A DNA stretch of 64,000 nt, from the NCBI GenBank assembly GCA_004563195.1, contig SFTJ01000001.1, positions 62,001 through 126,000 of the forward strand, read 5' to 3'. This document shows, piece by piece, positions 1 through 9,453 of this stretch; within the stretch, counting starts at the first letter, position 1, and each line of letters starts with the position of its first letter. The translations under genes and the position numbers were made by a program. Under the pieces are notes generated by a model that worked only from the letters and a program-made list of their open reading frames with translations, made no database searches and was not told the DNA's origin. This DNA comes from a bacterium. Lineage in GTDB: Bacteria > Bacteroidota > Bacteroidia > Bacteroidales > Muribaculaceae.

Positions 1-1046
1 ACTTGATGTGGGTGATAGCTTTCTTATCGTTCTTTATGTCGGCCATTCTCGACAATATGACCACAACTATTATTATGGTGATGATGTTGCGCCGCTTGAT
101 TAGCAATAATCGCGAGCGCTGGAAATATGCCGGTGTAATTATCATAGCAGCCAATAGTGGCGGTGCGTGGTCGCCCATCGGTGATGTTACCACCATTATG
201 CTGTGGATGAAGAATTATGTCACTTCGCTCAACCTTATAGCTTATCTGATAGTGCCTTGCATAGTATCGGTGGTTATTCCGGTATTCATAGCATCGCGTT
301 GCGTAAAAGACGAGCCGCTCGAACCTCTTAATGAAAACGATAAGCGCGAGGGCGAATCGTTATCGATTACGCGTCCGAGATTGAGCAAACTTATTCTTAT
401 TACCGGTGTGTTGTCGCTATTGTTTGTGCCTATTTTTAAGTCGGTTACCGGACTACCTCCATATATGGGTATCCTTATCTCACTCGGTGCAATGTGGCTT
501 TTGACCGAAATCGTGGTCAACAAGTACGACCTCGACAAGATGATGAAAGGTCGCATATCATCGGCACTGCGCAGCATCGATATGTCGACTATTCTATTCT
601 TCCTTGGCATCTTGATGGCTGTGAGCGCACTCCAGCAAGCCAATTTGCTCAGCAATCTTGCCCACTTGCTCGATTCTGAGATACACGAACCTTACACCAT
701 CAATGGTATCATAGGTGTATTGTCGTCGATTGTGGATAATGTGCCCCTTGTGGCTGCATGTATGAATATGTATCCGGTCACCACCGAAGCCATTATGAAT
801 GCTTCTGCCGACCCGGCTTATTTGCAATACTTCATACAAGATGGCTTGTTCTGGCACTTGCTTACATTCTGCGCCGGTGTAGGTGGCAGTATTATGATTA
901 TAGGCTCTGCTGCAGGTGTTGTGGCTATGGGCATCGAGAAGATTCCGTTCATGTGGTATCTCAAACGATTCTCAATTATGGCGTTTTCTGGCTATATGGC
1001 AGGTATATTCACCATTTGGATCGAAAGTTTCATCATTGAATTCTAA
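1..1046 (+). CDS. nhaD: NhaD-type Na+/H+ antiporter, 5'-truncated by window edge
   Basis: Inner-membrane sodium:proton antiporter of the NhaD/ArsB ion transporter superfamily, which extrudes Na+ in exchange for protons. The visible 347 residues are almost entirely hydrophobic helices. They include the family-typical stretch SAILDNMTTTIIMVMMLRRL near the visible N-terminus and a second conserved helix pair with SSIVDNVPLVAACMNMYP around residue 240. Family members usually run to about 450-480 residues, so roughly 100-130 N-terminal residues lie upstream of the window. The frame is open to base 3, so the first in-frame Met is not a real start. The gene ends in a strong hairpin shared with the convergent AlkD-like gene. 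The family call is firm; the exact ion is inferred from the family. Confidence 0.85.
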   Translation, partial: LMWVIAFLSFFMSAILDNMTTTIIMVMMLRRLISNNRERWKYAGVIIIAANSGGAWSPIGDVTTIMLWMKNYVTSLNLIAYLIVPCIVSVVIPVFIASRCVKDEPLEPLNENDKREGESLSITRPRLSKLILITGVLSLLFVPIFKSVTGLPPYMGILISLGAMWLLTEIVVNKYDLDKMMKGRISSALRSIDMSTILFFLGILMAVSALQQANLLSNLAHLLDSEIHEPYTINGIIGVLSSIVDNVPLVAACMNMYPVTTEAIMNASADPAYLQYFIQDGLFWHLLTFCAGVGGSIMIIGSAAGVVAMGIEKIPFMWYLKRFSIMAFSGYMAGIFTIWIESFIIEF

Positions 1047-1074
1047 GCTGATAAGTATCACTTAACAACAAAAC

Positions 1075-1114
1075 AAAATGCAGAATAGACTTTGATAATC
1101 TATTCTGCATTTTT
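1075..1114. terminator. Bidirectional intrinsic terminator between nhaD and AlkD-like gene
   Basis: A perfect 15-bp inverted repeat (1075-1089 with 1099-1113, loop of 9) is flanked by A-rich sequence on the left and T-rich sequence on the right, so it works as a terminator read from either side. It sits in the 69-bp gap between two convergent genes. Confidence 0.85.
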
Positions 1115-1115
1115 G

Positions 1116-1610
1116 TTACCTGAAGCCGGCAAACTGCTGCACTGTAGTCCAAACCGCTGCCTTATCTTCGATTTTATCCAACGACAACAAGTTGGCTATA
1201 AGCCTGAGTGCCACATACTTCATCATCACTTCTTTTGCATCGGAGCAAAGGCACTGAGCCAATTCGCAGGCAAAGTCGGTGCCACGAAGCAAGCGATGGC
1301 AAAGCACATCGGCCACTTCCACACACTCCACACTGCTGCACCATTCCATAGCTTCATCTATCGTAAACTCCTGTGACGGCATCAGCATCGGAGCCAACAG
1401 ACGGCTCTCACGACAGCCATACTCATCGGTCCATAGGGCAGTTGCCAAGGCTTTATTCTTGCCGGTCTCTGCCGCTATCTGCATAATTTGTGGCAAATTC
1501 AAGCCGAATATCATCTTATGTGGATCGCCGGCTTTGCGCAATGTGTCGGCAAGCATACCATTTCGATATGCAAAGAATTGCTGTTTAATCGTCTTTATAA
1601 TTTCGTTCAT
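1116..1610 (-). CDS. AlkD-like HEAT-repeat DNA alkylation repair family protein, short
   Basis: A small alpha-helical protein of 164 residues that resembles the PF08713 (AlkC/AlkD, DNA alkylation repair) HEAT-like fold. The recognisable part is the repeat around residues 55-110. It has ALWTDEYGCRESRLLA, then a tryptophan (AMEWC) and VADVLC, matching the family pattern of LW..E.R.lA followed by W...D..D. AlkD glycosylases are normally about 220-240 residues, so this one is short and may keep only part of the concave DNA-binding surface. Whether it still excises alkylated bases cannot be told from sequence. The ATG start at 1610 is the first in frame. It is monocistronic, with a terminator on each side. 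Confidence 0.65.
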   Translation of the reverse strand: MNEIIKTIKQQFFAYRNGMLADTLRKAGDPHKMIFGLNLPQIMQIAAETGKNKALATALWTDEYGCRESRLLAPMLMPSQEFTIDEAMEWCSSVECVEVADVLCHRLLRGTDFACELAQCLCSDAKEVMMKYVALRLIANLLSLDKIEDKAAVWTTVQQFAGFR

Positions 1611-1637
1611 CAGCTCTTGGTTTTTAGCAAAAAATTA

Positions 1638-1683
1638 AGGAAGGCATCATGCCCTAATGATATGAGCATGCCTATGCCTTCCT
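1638..1683 (-). terminator. Intrinsic terminator after DPP III gene
   Basis: An inverted repeat of 9 bp (1639-1647 with 1674-1682), with an inner catgc/gcatg pair, is followed on the minus strand by a T-rich tract. It lies just past the DPP III stop codon and closes the leftward block of genes. Confidence 0.75.
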
Positions 1684-1703
1684 ATATTGTCATTAATAGG
1701 TAA

Positions 1704-3734
1704 TTACCACTTGGTGAGAGGAGAGTAGTCGCGCGAATAGCGAAGCATCTGGTCGATGTAGTTCTCCTTGTACGATATCTTCACGTCGGTGATATTGCCA
1801 TCCTTATCGGTAACTGCTTCATACACAGGGTTAACAAAGCCCTTATACGGAGCGATATCGAGTTTGGCATAACGGTCGAGAATTTCCTTGTGAAGGGTTC
1901 TGTCGAGACGCACTGCATAATCTTCCACGAGTTTCTTGCCGGCTGCATAATCGCCTTCGCTCTTTATGCGCTGAATCTCGGCAAGAAGTTTGCCGAATAG
2001 TTCACGAAGTTTCTCATAGTCGTTGATGCGAATATAAGTCTTGCCATCGCGCTTTACGTATTCTATTACATTGTCGGCCTTGCCATTCACGTAAGCCCAT
2101 TCACTGATAAGTTTGCGGTTGCGCATGTGCGATTCTTCGATGTCTTTACCGAGTTCGATACGGGTGTTTTGTGTCATCAAGCCGTTCATGATATACTTAT
2201 AGTATTCTGCCATATAAGTATCGGGGTGCTCAAAGATACCAAGTTCAAGCATCTTCTTGTCGGCCATATAATAGAGGGCAAACAAGTCGGCGCGGGTTTC
2301 TTCAAGAGTAGAACCGTGTTCTCCAAGTGCATTCGGATCCACACCTGGGAGCAATTGGCCCGAACCGTGACCAAGACATTCGTGAAGGTCGGTGTGAAGT
2401 TTATCGGCAAGTGTGAGATATTTCTCCATAAGTTCACATTCTTCCTTCGAGAAAGCAAATTCGTCGTTCAAGCCATTTCCGGCAGCCACTTCATCGTAGG
2501 CATCGGTAATGTTTTCGATAGTCACCGACTTTGAGCCGTGTTGAGCACGAATCCAGTCGGCATTTGGCAAGTTGATACCGATAGGAGTGGCAGGGTAGGC
2601 ATCTCCGGCAAGTATGGCTGCTGTAATCACCTTAGCCGACACGCCTTTCACTTCTTTTTTCTTGAAGCGTGGGTCTACAGGTGAGTTATCTTCAAACCAT
2701 TGTGCATTGGCACTGATGATGTGTGTGCGATTAGATGCTTCCACGTTCTTGAAGTTTACTATCGATTCCCATGCGCCGGTCATACCCAATGGGTCGTCGT
2801 ATGATTCGATAAATCCGTTCACGAAATCCACTGTGCAGTCGGTGTCTTCTGCCCATAGGATAGAATATTCGTCAAATTTTCGAAGGTCGCCGGTTGTATA
2901 GTAGTCTACGAGTGCTGTAATATATGCTTTTTGCTTATCGCTTTCGGCATATTCCTTAGCTTTATTGAGATAGTACACAATCTTTTCGATAGCAGCTCCG
3001 TAGAGTCCACCTATTTTATATTGCTGTTCCTGAACCTTGCCATCTACCTTAATCACCTTGGCATTCAAACCATAAGAGATAGGTGTGGAATCGTTTACAT
3101 CCTTTATCGAACGATAATAGTCTTCTACTTCCTTCTGAGTTACACCCTCATAAAGGTTGTTGGCTGATGTGAGCACGAGGTCTTGTCCGTCGGCTTGGTT
3201 TACTCGCTTCTGCATATATGCAGGGTCGAAAATAACCATGCTCAGGGTTTCTATCATTTGCTCGGCTGTTTCTCCTTCGTTGAGCGGCAATTTATCGGCA
3301 GGCAATGCCTTTACTTGCTCTGCAAAAAATTCTTGCGAAAATTCGGGAACGAATTTGTCGGTAGAGTAGTGGTGATGAATGCCGTTGGCAAACCAAACTT
3401 GCTTCATATACTTCACCATTGCAGCATAATCAGCCGAATTCTTATCGCCTGAATAATTCTGATAGATGTTTTCAAGCAATTTGCGTATTTGCAAATTGTA
3501 CTTGCCGTGCTGGTCGAAAAGGATATCGCGACCATATATTGCAGCTTCGGTCAGATAATACACATATATTTTCTGATTAAGTGTCAGTTGTTCGAATCCC
3601 GGCACTTGATAGCGCAATACTTGAATATCGGCAAAGCGGTCGACATTGTAGTCGAATTTTTCAGTCTCTTGCGTCATACACGAGTTTAATGATACTGCAG
3701 CCAAAACTGCTGCTGTTAATAATGTTTTTTTCAT
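1704..3734 (-). CDS. Dipeptidyl peptidase III family zinc metallopeptidase (M49), lipoprotein
   Basis: A peptidase of family M49, which removes dipeptides from the N-terminus of peptides. The zinc signature HEXXGH appears as HECLGHGSGQ near residue 450, and the second zinc motif EEXXAD appears as EETRAD about 30 residues later, so the catalytic site is complete. The N-terminus is a lipoprotein signal peptide with lipobox LNSC (Cys19), which places the enzyme in the periplasm or on an outer-membrane leaflet. Length 676 residues fits bacterial DPP III. It is the last gene of the leftward block, 45 bases after the rlmI-like gene, with a terminator downstream. A nutritional role in peptide breakdown is inferred. 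Confidence 0.9.
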   Translation of the reverse strand: MKKTLLTAAVLAAVSLNSCMTQETEKFDYNVDRFADIQVLRYQVPGFEQLTLNQKIYVYYLTEAAIYGRDILFDQHGKYNLQIRKLLENIYQNYSGDKNSADYAAMVKYMKQVWFANGIHHHYSTDKFVPEFSQEFFAEQVKALPADKLPLNEGETAEQMIETLSMVIFDPAYMQKRVNQADGQDLVLTSANNLYEGVTQKEVEDYYRSIKDVNDSTPISYGLNAKVIKVDGKVQEQQYKIGGLYGAAIEKIVYYLNKAKEYAESDKQKAYITALVDYYTTGDLRKFDEYSILWAEDTDCTVDFVNGFIESYDDPLGMTGAWESIVNFKNVEASNRTHIISANAQWFEDNSPVDPRFKKKEVKGVSAKVITAAILAGDAYPATPIGINLPNADWIRAQHGSKSVTIENITDAYDEVAAGNGLNDEFAFSKEECELMEKYLTLADKLHTDLHECLGHGSGQLLPGVDPNALGEHGSTLEETRADLFALYYMADKKMLELGIFEHPDTYMAEYYKYIMNGLMTQNTRIELGKDIEESHMRNRKLISEWAYVNGKADNVIEYVKRDGKTYIRINDYEKLRELFGKLLAEIQRIKSEGDYAAGKKLVEDYAVRLDRTLHKEILDRYAKLDIAPYKGFVNPVYEAVTDKDGNITDVKISYKENYIDQMLRYSRDYSPLTKW

Positions 3735-3779
3735 GTCAAACGTTTTGTAGTTATTCTGATTTATTGTTAAGGATAGGTT

Positions 3780-4955
3780 TTATTCCACATAGAGCACCAA
3801 GCCTTTCAAATATTCACCTTCGGGGTGATAGATATTGATAGGGTGATCGGCTGGTTGGGTGAGTTGATGCAGTATGCGCACCTTGCGACCCGACTGTGCT
3901 GCCGCGCTGAATACAGCCAAACGGAACTGTTCTTTCGACACTGCCTGTGAGCACGAGAAAGTGAACAATATGCCGCCTTTCTGTATCTTCTCAAATGCCT
4001 TGGCGTTGATTTTTCGATAACCGATAAGCGCATTTTTCAGCGCACTCTTGTGCTTTGCAAAAGCCGGCGGGTCGAGAATAATCAAGTCGTAGCTATTGTC
4101 CATTTCATTGAGAAATTTAAAGGCATCTTCGGCAAATGCTTCATGACGAGTATCTCCGGGGAAGTTAAGTTCCACGTTCTCGCGAGTGAGCGATATTGCC
4201 TTCGACGAACTATCTACCGAATGAACCGCTTGTGCTCCTCCTCGCATGGCATAGAACGAAAAACCGCCTGTGTAGCAGAACATATTGAGCACTTTGCGTC
4301 CTTTGGCATACTTCTCAAGCAAGCTGCGATTCTCTCTTTGGTCTACAAAGAAACCGGTTTTTTGTCCACGAAGCCAATCGACATGAAACTTGAGACCGTT
4401 TTCGAGTGCTATATTGGTGTCGTAACCACCTATTATATAATAGTTCTCTGTGTCGCGTGTTATGTAGGGCAATGTGGTTTCCGACTTATAATATACGTTT
4501 TTCACTATGCCTTCGGGTAGTTTCACCAACGCTTCAGCTATGGTGTTGCGTGCGAAGTGCATACCGGGTGAGTGGGCTTGCATCACTGCAGTGTTTCCGT
4601 AGATGTCCACCACCAATCCGGGCAAGAAATCGCCCTCGCCATGCACGAGTCGGAACGAGTTGTTGTCATCGCGAATCAGATTCAGGCTGACACGAGTATT
4701 ATAAGCCGCCAACAGACGATTGTAATAATAATCGCCATCGATAGTGGTATCATCGAAGCATAGCATACGCACGGCTATGCTGCCCAACTGGTAGTGACCA
4801 TTGCCTATGAGTTCTCCGGCATGGGTATATACGGTCACCAAGTCGCCGTCTTCGCACGGATCCATCTTGCTGATAGCTCCCGAGAATACCCATGGGTGGA
4901 AGCGTTTCAAAAACTCCTCACTACCTTTCTTCAGTATTATTCTTTTATACGTCAT
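3780..4955 (-). CDS. Class I SAM-dependent rRNA methyltransferase, RlmI-like
   Basis: A 391-residue RNA methyltransferase of the RlmI family (m5C1962 of 23S rRNA in E. coli). An N-terminal PUA-like domain (about residues 1-75, beginning with RIILKKGSEEFLKRFHPWVF) precedes a Rossmann domain. That domain has the SAM-binding NMFCYTGGFSFYAM near residue 225, LDPPAFAKHK near residue 297 and the nucleophilic-cysteine motif FTFSCSQ near residue 330. It lies 5 bases after the rseP stop, so the two are very likely co-transcribed. The family is clear; the exact target base is inferred from the family. Confidence 0.85.
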   Translation of the reverse strand: MTYKRIILKKGSEEFLKRFHPWVFSGAISKMDPCEDGDLVTVYTHAGELIGNGHYQLGSIAVRMLCFDDTTIDGDYYYNRLLAAYNTRVSLNLIRDDNNSFRLVHGEGDFLPGLVVDIYGNTAVMQAHSPGMHFARNTIAEALVKLPEGIVKNVYYKSETTLPYITRDTENYYIIGGYDTNIALENGLKFHVDWLRGQKTGFFVDQRENRSLLEKYAKGRKVLNMFCYTGGFSFYAMRGGAQAVHSVDSSSKAISLTRENVELNFPGDTRHEAFAEDAFKFLNEMDNSYDLIILDPPAFAKHKSALKNALIGYRKINAKAFEKIQKGGILFTFSCSQAVSKEQFRLAVFSAAAQSGRKVRILHQLTQPADHPINIYHPEGEYLKGLVLYVE

Positions 4956-4960
4956 AATCG

Positions 4961-6397
4961 TTATTTAATGAAAAAGCGATATATATCGTTGGCATTTGCG
5001 TAAAGCAAAAGTCCAAACAACAGCATCATACCCACTATCTGAGCATTTTCAAGGAATTTATCGCTGGGTTTGCGACGTGTCACTATCTCCCACAAGAGGA
5101 ACAGCACATGTCCGCCATCGAGTGCCGGGATAGGCAAGATGTTCATCACAGCCAAAATGAGCGAGAAAAATGCTGTAGTATTCCAAAATTCGAGCCAGTC
5201 CCATTTTTCCGGGAATATGCTTCCGAGTGTGCCAAATCCACCTAAACTTTGAGCGCCTTCCTTCGATGTAAAGACATATTTCAACGACGAAACATAGGTG
5301 CTAACCGTGTTCCAACCCATGGAAATGCCGCGTGGAATAGATTGGAATATGTTGTAATGATTCACCACTACATCATATATCTCAATAGGGCTGCTAAGCA
5401 TAATACCTATCTTACCGTTTTCATCAATTTCCACATTCGAGGCCATCTCTTTGCCTTCGCGTATGTATCTTATTTCCACCGACTTGCCGGCATTCTTCTC
5501 AAGCTCGGGTTTAAACACATCGTAACCCGGTGTAGCTACACCTGCCACCGATAAAATGCGGTCGCCTCCTTGCATGCCGGCATCTTCGGCACCCATACGC
5601 GGCTGCACTTGCTTCACCACCACCGGCACTCGGTAGGTCATAAACTGTATCTTGGTCTTTTCGTATTCATTGTCGGCTTCTAACAAAAAGTCGGCAGGCA
5701 GGGCTATATTTACGGTGTCGGTTTGATTTCGCAATACGGTAACCGATTTTGCCATCAACACCTTGCTCAAATTCTCAAAAGAATCTATTTCTTTTCCATC
5801 GGCCTTAAGCGGAATATCACCATCTTCAAAGCCTACGTTATGAGCATAATCACTAAATATCATACCGGCATAAGCATTCTTAAATGGCACATATTTTTCG
5901 CCATAAGCATACACTATGCCTGCATATATCACTATTGCCAGCAAGAAATTGAAGAGCACACCGCCCACCATAATCATCAAGCGCTGAAAAGCGGGCTTTG
6001 AGCGAAATTCCCATGGTTTGGGTGGCAATGCCATCTGCTCCTTGTCCATCGATTCGTCTATCATTCCCGATATTTTGCAATATCCGCCCAGTGGCAACCA
6101 GCCTATACCATATTCGGTATCACGCCAAGTGGCTTCGGCATCGCCTGTGGCATTGAGTTCTTCCAATTTTGCTTTTTCTTGCGCCTCACTATCGTTTTTG
6201 CAGAAGAAATACCATTTTTTGCCTTTATTCTTTGGCATATACTTCGCCAATTTAAACCAAGGGTGAAAGAACATGTAGAATTTCTCCACTCTCACCTTAA
6301 ATACTCGTGAGAAAAAATAGTGTCCAAATTCGTGTATCAATACGAGTATACTAAGAGCAAGTATCAGTTGGAGAGCCTTAATAATAAATGTTTCCAT
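4961..6397 (-). CDS. rseP: RseP-type site-2 intramembrane zinc protease
   Basis: A membrane-embedded site-2 protease that cleaves transmembrane substrates such as anti-sigma factors. The zinc motif HEFGHYFF lies in the first membrane helix (about residues 23-30), and the second metal-binding motif NILPIPALDGG is near residue 425. Two PDZ-like domains sit between them; the clearer one is the PRMGAEDAGMQGGDRIL region near residue 265. At 478 residues it is a little longer than E. coli RseP because of a charged lysine-rich insert after the first helix. It sits 21 bases after dxr, a gene order common in Bacteroidales. Its substrate here is unknown. Confidence 0.93.
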   Translation of the reverse strand: METFIIKALQLILALSILVLIHEFGHYFFSRVFKVRVEKFYMFFHPWFKLAKYMPKNKGKKWYFFCKNDSEAQEKAKLEELNATGDAEATWRDTEYGIGWLPLGGYCKISGMIDESMDKEQMALPPKPWEFRSKPAFQRLMIMVGGVLFNFLLAIVIYAGIVYAYGEKYVPFKNAYAGMIFSDYAHNVGFEDGDIPLKADGKEIDSFENLSKVLMAKSVTVLRNQTDTVNIALPADFLLEADNEYEKTKIQFMTYRVPVVVKQVQPRMGAEDAGMQGGDRILSVAGVATPGYDVFKPELEKNAGKSVEIRYIREGKEMASNVEIDENGKIGIMLSSPIEIYDVVVNHYNIFQSIPRGISMGWNTVSTYVSSLKYVFTSKEGAQSLGGFGTLGSIFPEKWDWLEFWNTTAFFSLILAVMNILPIPALDGGHVLFLLWEIVTRRKPSDKFLENAQIVGMMLLFGLLLYANANDIYRFFIK

Positions 6398-6418
6398 TCA
6401 ATAAAAATAAGAATAATA

Positions 6419-7576
6419 TTATTTAATGAGAGTCTCGGCATAACGGCGAGCCTCGATGTTAGTATTTACATAGTCGTCGTATGTAGGCTTTGCTACATAC
6501 GGAGCCCATTGCATGGTCTTTATCACAGTTTCTGCTATGTCGTTATAGCCTATTTTGTCGTGTAGAAATGCAGCTACAGCTATCTCGTTGGCGGCATTGA
6601 GCACACAAGGCACATTTCCTCCGGCACGCGATGCCTCATAGGCAAGTCCAAGCATCGGGAACTTCTTCAGGTCGGGTTCTTCGAATGTGAGATTGCGATA
6701 ATCGCTCACATGCATTCGCTGAGCATCGCTATAGAGGCGTTGTGGATATCCCAATGCATATCGTATAGGTATGCGCATATCAGGCAAGCCTAACTGTGCT
6801 TTCACCGAACCGTCTACAAATTCTATCATTGAGTGAACTATCGATTGCGGGTGCACCACCACCTCTATTTTGTCGAGGTCTACATCGAATAGCCATTTTG
6901 CCTCCATCACCTCGAAGCCTTTGTTCATCATCGTAGCACTGTCGATGGTGATTTTGGCTCCCATATTCCAATTTGGATGCTTTAGGGCATCGGCTTTAGT
7001 TACATGCGCAAGTTGTTCGATGGTCTTTGTGCGGAATGGCCCGCCCGAGGCGGTTAGTATGAGTTTGTAGATGTCGCTGTGCTTTTCGCCTGCGAGGCAT
7101 TGCCATATAGCACCATGTTCGGAGTCTACAGGATAGAGTTTCGACTGCGAGTGCGACAGAAGCTCGTTAATTAACGCTCCTGCCACCACCAGAGTTTCCT
7201 TATTGGCAAGTGCTATGGTTTTATTATGCTTAATAGCATTGATAGTAGGTGCCAAACCGGCATATCCCACCATTGCTGTCACCACTGTATCTATATTCTC
7301 ATCAGCCATAGCTTCCACTATGGCGTTCATTCCGGCCTTAACCTCGGTGGGAAAGTCCTTCAAGGCTTCACATAGGGCTGCGTAATGAGCCTCGTTGGCG
7401 ATAATCACATACTTTGGGTTCAAGCGCTTTGCCTGCTCCACAAGTAGGTCTACGCTCGAATTGGCTGTCAAAAGATATGCTTGGAATCGGTCGGGGTATT
7501 CACATATTATGTCCACAGTCTGACGTCCTATCGACCCCGTGCTGCCTAATATTGCTATATTGCGTTTCTGTTCCAC
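6419..7576 (-). CDS. dxr: 1-deoxy-D-xylulose 5-phosphate reductoisomerase
   Basis: Catalyses the NADPH-dependent conversion of DXP to 2-C-methyl-D-erythritol 4-phosphate, the committed step of the MEP isoprenoid pathway, in the cytosol. The N-terminus carries the NADPH-binding GSTGSIGRQTVDII. The substrate and metal site follows with ANKETLVVAG (near residue 123), DSEHGAIWQCL (near 150) and ASGGPFR (near 177). Length 385 residues is standard. The start codon is GTG at 7576, chosen because it places the glycine-rich motif at residue 11 as in homologues. It is followed closely by rseP, and mlaF is 71 bases upstream on the same strand. Confidence 0.96.
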   Translation of the reverse strand: MEQKRNIAILGSTGSIGRQTVDIICEYPDRFQAYLLTANSSVDLLVEQAKRLNPKYVIIANEAHYAALCEALKDFPTEVKAGMNAIVEAMADENIDTVVTAMVGYAGLAPTINAIKHNKTIALANKETLVVAGALINELLSHSQSKLYPVDSEHGAIWQCLAGEKHSDIYKLILTASGGPFRTKTIEQLAHVTKADALKHPNWNMGAKITIDSATMMNKGFEVMEAKWLFDVDLDKIEVVVHPQSIVHSMIEFVDGSVKAQLGLPDMRIPIRYALGYPQRLYSDAQRMHVSDYRNLTFEEPDLKKFPMLGLAYEASRAGGNVPCVLNAANEIAVAAFLHDKIGYNDIAETVIKTMQWAPYVAKPTYDDYVNTNIEARRYAETLIK

Positions 7577-7647
7577 TACTTTAATTTATCGTAATTTGTT
7601 CGTTTCTTAATTCTGCCTCTCTATTTGGGAGAAAGAGGTGGGGCGTG

Positions 7648-8418
7648 CTATTTGTCGTTGGTGAGATTTACATATTTCTTCACCTTCTTAAACAAATCAT
7701 TTGCAAAGACAAAGTCGTTGAGTGTTTCGTTATCACTATCGTACACTTGATCTTTATTTCCCGACCATGCCAAATGCCCTTTGTTCAAGAAAATGATATT
7801 TTCACCAATACCGAGCACCGAATTCATATCGTGAGTGTTGATAACGGTGGTAATGCCATATTCGTGTGTGATGTCCACGAGCAATTCGTCGATAAGAATC
7901 GATGTCTTGGGATCCAAACCCGAGTTCGGCTCATCGCAGAACAGATACTTTGGATTGAGCGCTATGGCTCTGGCTATGGCTACGCGCTTTTGCATACCAC
8001 CACTTATCTCCGAAGGATACTTGTCGTCGGCTCCTACCAGATTCACACGATTGATGCAGAAATGTGCTCGCTCGAGTTGCTCCTCATAACTCATATCGGA
8101 AAACATTTTCAGCGGGAACATCACATTACCAAGCACCGTTTCCGAATCGAATAGGGCAGACCCTTGAAATAGCATACCTATCTCTTTACGCAATGCCTTG
8201 CGCTGATTGTTATTCATCTTCAGAAGGTCGCGACCATCGTAGAGAATTTCGCCTTCGTCGGGAGTATGTAGTCCCACAAGACTCTTCATGAGTACTGTCT
8301 TACCCGAGCCGCTCTGGCCGATAATTAAGTTTGTCATGCCATCGCGGAATTGAGCACTCACATTATGTAATATGGTCTTGTCGTCGAACGACTTGCTTAC
8401 ATTTTTTACTTCTATCAT
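7648..8418 (-). CDS. mlaF: MlaF-like ABC transporter ATP-binding protein
   Basis: The ATPase of a Mla/MCE-type phospholipid transporter, working with the adjacent MlaE permease at the inner membrane. All ABC motifs are present: Walker A GQSGSGKT near residue 34, signature ISGGMQKRVAIARA near residue 138 and Walker B LFCDEPNSGLDP near residue 161. The NSGLD wording is typical of MlaF. The start codon overlaps the mlaE stop by one base (TAATG), indicating translational coupling. No MlaD/MCE substrate-binding protein gene is present nearby; the partner must lie elsewhere. Confidence 0.9.
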   Translation of the reverse strand: MIEVKNVSKSFDDKTILHNVSAQFRDGMTNLIIGQSGSGKTVLMKSLVGLHTPDEGEILYDGRDLLKMNNNQRKALRKEIGMLFQGSALFDSETVLGNVMFPLKMFSDMSYEEQLERAHFCINRVNLVGADDKYPSEISGGMQKRVAIARAIALNPKYLFCDEPNSGLDPKTSILIDELLVDITHEYGITTVINTHDMNSVLGIGENIIFLNKGHLAWSGNKDQVYDSDNETLNDFVFANDLFKKVKKYVNLTNDK

Positions 8419-9164
8419 TACTGTAACATTACTTTAGTACATACCACATCCATCAACAATATCAAGATACTACTTGTCACCACAGCACGAGTACTTGCCG
8501 TACCCACTTGCAAAGCACCGCCTTCTACATAATACCCGAAGAACGACGACACGCTGCTTATGATAAAAGCAAAGATAAGCGACTTAATAAGTGCATACCA
8601 CACATACCACTGGTTGAACATGGTTTGAAGTCCATAGATATACACATCTACCGACACCATACCCGTAATCACACATATCAGATAACCGCCAAACAAGCTG
8701 GTAACCATACAAAATATCACCAAAACGGGAATGTATGACACAAATGCCGCTATTTTAGGCAATACCAGGAAGTTGGCTGAATTCACGCCCATTATTTCGA
8801 GGGCATCTATCTGCTCGGTCACACGCATTGTACCTATCTCCGAGGCTATGCTGCTGCCCACCTTTCCTGCCAATATCAAACACAATATCGATGAAGAAAA
8901 TTCGAGCAGAATTATCTCACGGGTGGTTAATCCAATGGCATATTTCGGCAGCAACGGCGATGTGATATTTAGTTTCATCTGAATGGTACACACGGCACCG
9001 ATAAACACCGACACTATCAGCACAAGCGGTATGGAGTCAACGCCCAATCGCTGCAATTCCTGCAAATATCGGCGAAAAAATTCTTTCCATTTGTCGGGCG
9101 TACTCATGCATTTCCATATAAATACACAGTATCGGCCAAACGATTCCAATGATTTTTTCAACAT
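8418..9164 (-). CDS. mlaE: MlaE-like ABC transporter permease
   Basis: Integral membrane permease (PF02405) of a lipid-asymmetry or lipid-import ABC system, 248 residues from the ATG at 9164. The conserved MlaE core is visible: LLEFSSSILCLILAGKVGSS followed by IASEIGTMRVTEQIDALEIMGV, the coupling-helix region near residues 120-140. About five hydrophobic segments follow. The frame is open up to 9296, but I chose 9164 for two reasons. A Bacteroidetes -7 box at 9191-9198 lies inside the longer reading frame, and homologues begin near MLKKSLESFG. It forms a coupled pair with mlaF. Confidence 0.88.
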   Translation of the reverse strand: MLKKSLESFGRYCVFIWKCMSTPDKWKEFFRRYLQELQRLGVDSIPLVLIVSVFIGAVCTIQMKLNITSPLLPKYAIGLTTREIILLEFSSSILCLILAGKVGSSIASEIGTMRVTEQIDALEIMGVNSANFLVLPKIAAFVSYIPVLVIFCMVTSLFGGYLICVITGMVSVDVYIYGLQTMFNQWYVWYALIKSLIFAFIISSVSSFFGYYVEGGALQVGTASTRAVVTSSILILLMDVVCTKVMLQ

Positions 9165-9190
9165 GTTTATTTCGTTTATTATCCAATCTA

Positions 9191-9219
9191 CAAAGTTAAG
9201 TAAAAAATTCAGTGCTAAA
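9191..9219 (-). promoter_or_regulatory. Putative promoter of mlaEF
   Basis: On the minus strand a perfect Bacteroidetes -7 element TAACTTTG occupies 9198-9191. The expected upstream -33 position (9216-9219) reads TTTA instead of TTTG. It lies 27 bases ahead of the chosen mlaE start. Confidence 0.5.
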
Positions 9220-9367
9220 GGTATGTTTTTGCCCTTATTTTCGCTTATTTCGGCGCATTTAGGTTTAATTATGAATTTTGAGGTGTTTCTGAACAATAGC
9301 TGAGAGAAATTCGCGTGCTTTAACTATTTTTTTTGCCGATTATGAAATAAGCATAACAATTAATCAC

Positions 9368-9375
9368 TATCTTTG
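9368..9375 (+). promoter_or_regulatory. Putative -7 element of udk-lptB
   Basis: TATCTTTG matches the Bacteroidetes TAnnTTTG -7 box. No TTTG is found at the ideal -33 spacing; the closest one (9332-9335) is about 12 bases too far. It predicts a leader of about 70 bases before the udk ATG. Confidence 0.45.
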
Positions 9376-9453
9376 TTGAACGAATCGGCACTATGCCCAT
9401 TCGCCAACGAGGAGAAGATTAACTGAAACGAATAACAATAAACAACAAAGGCA

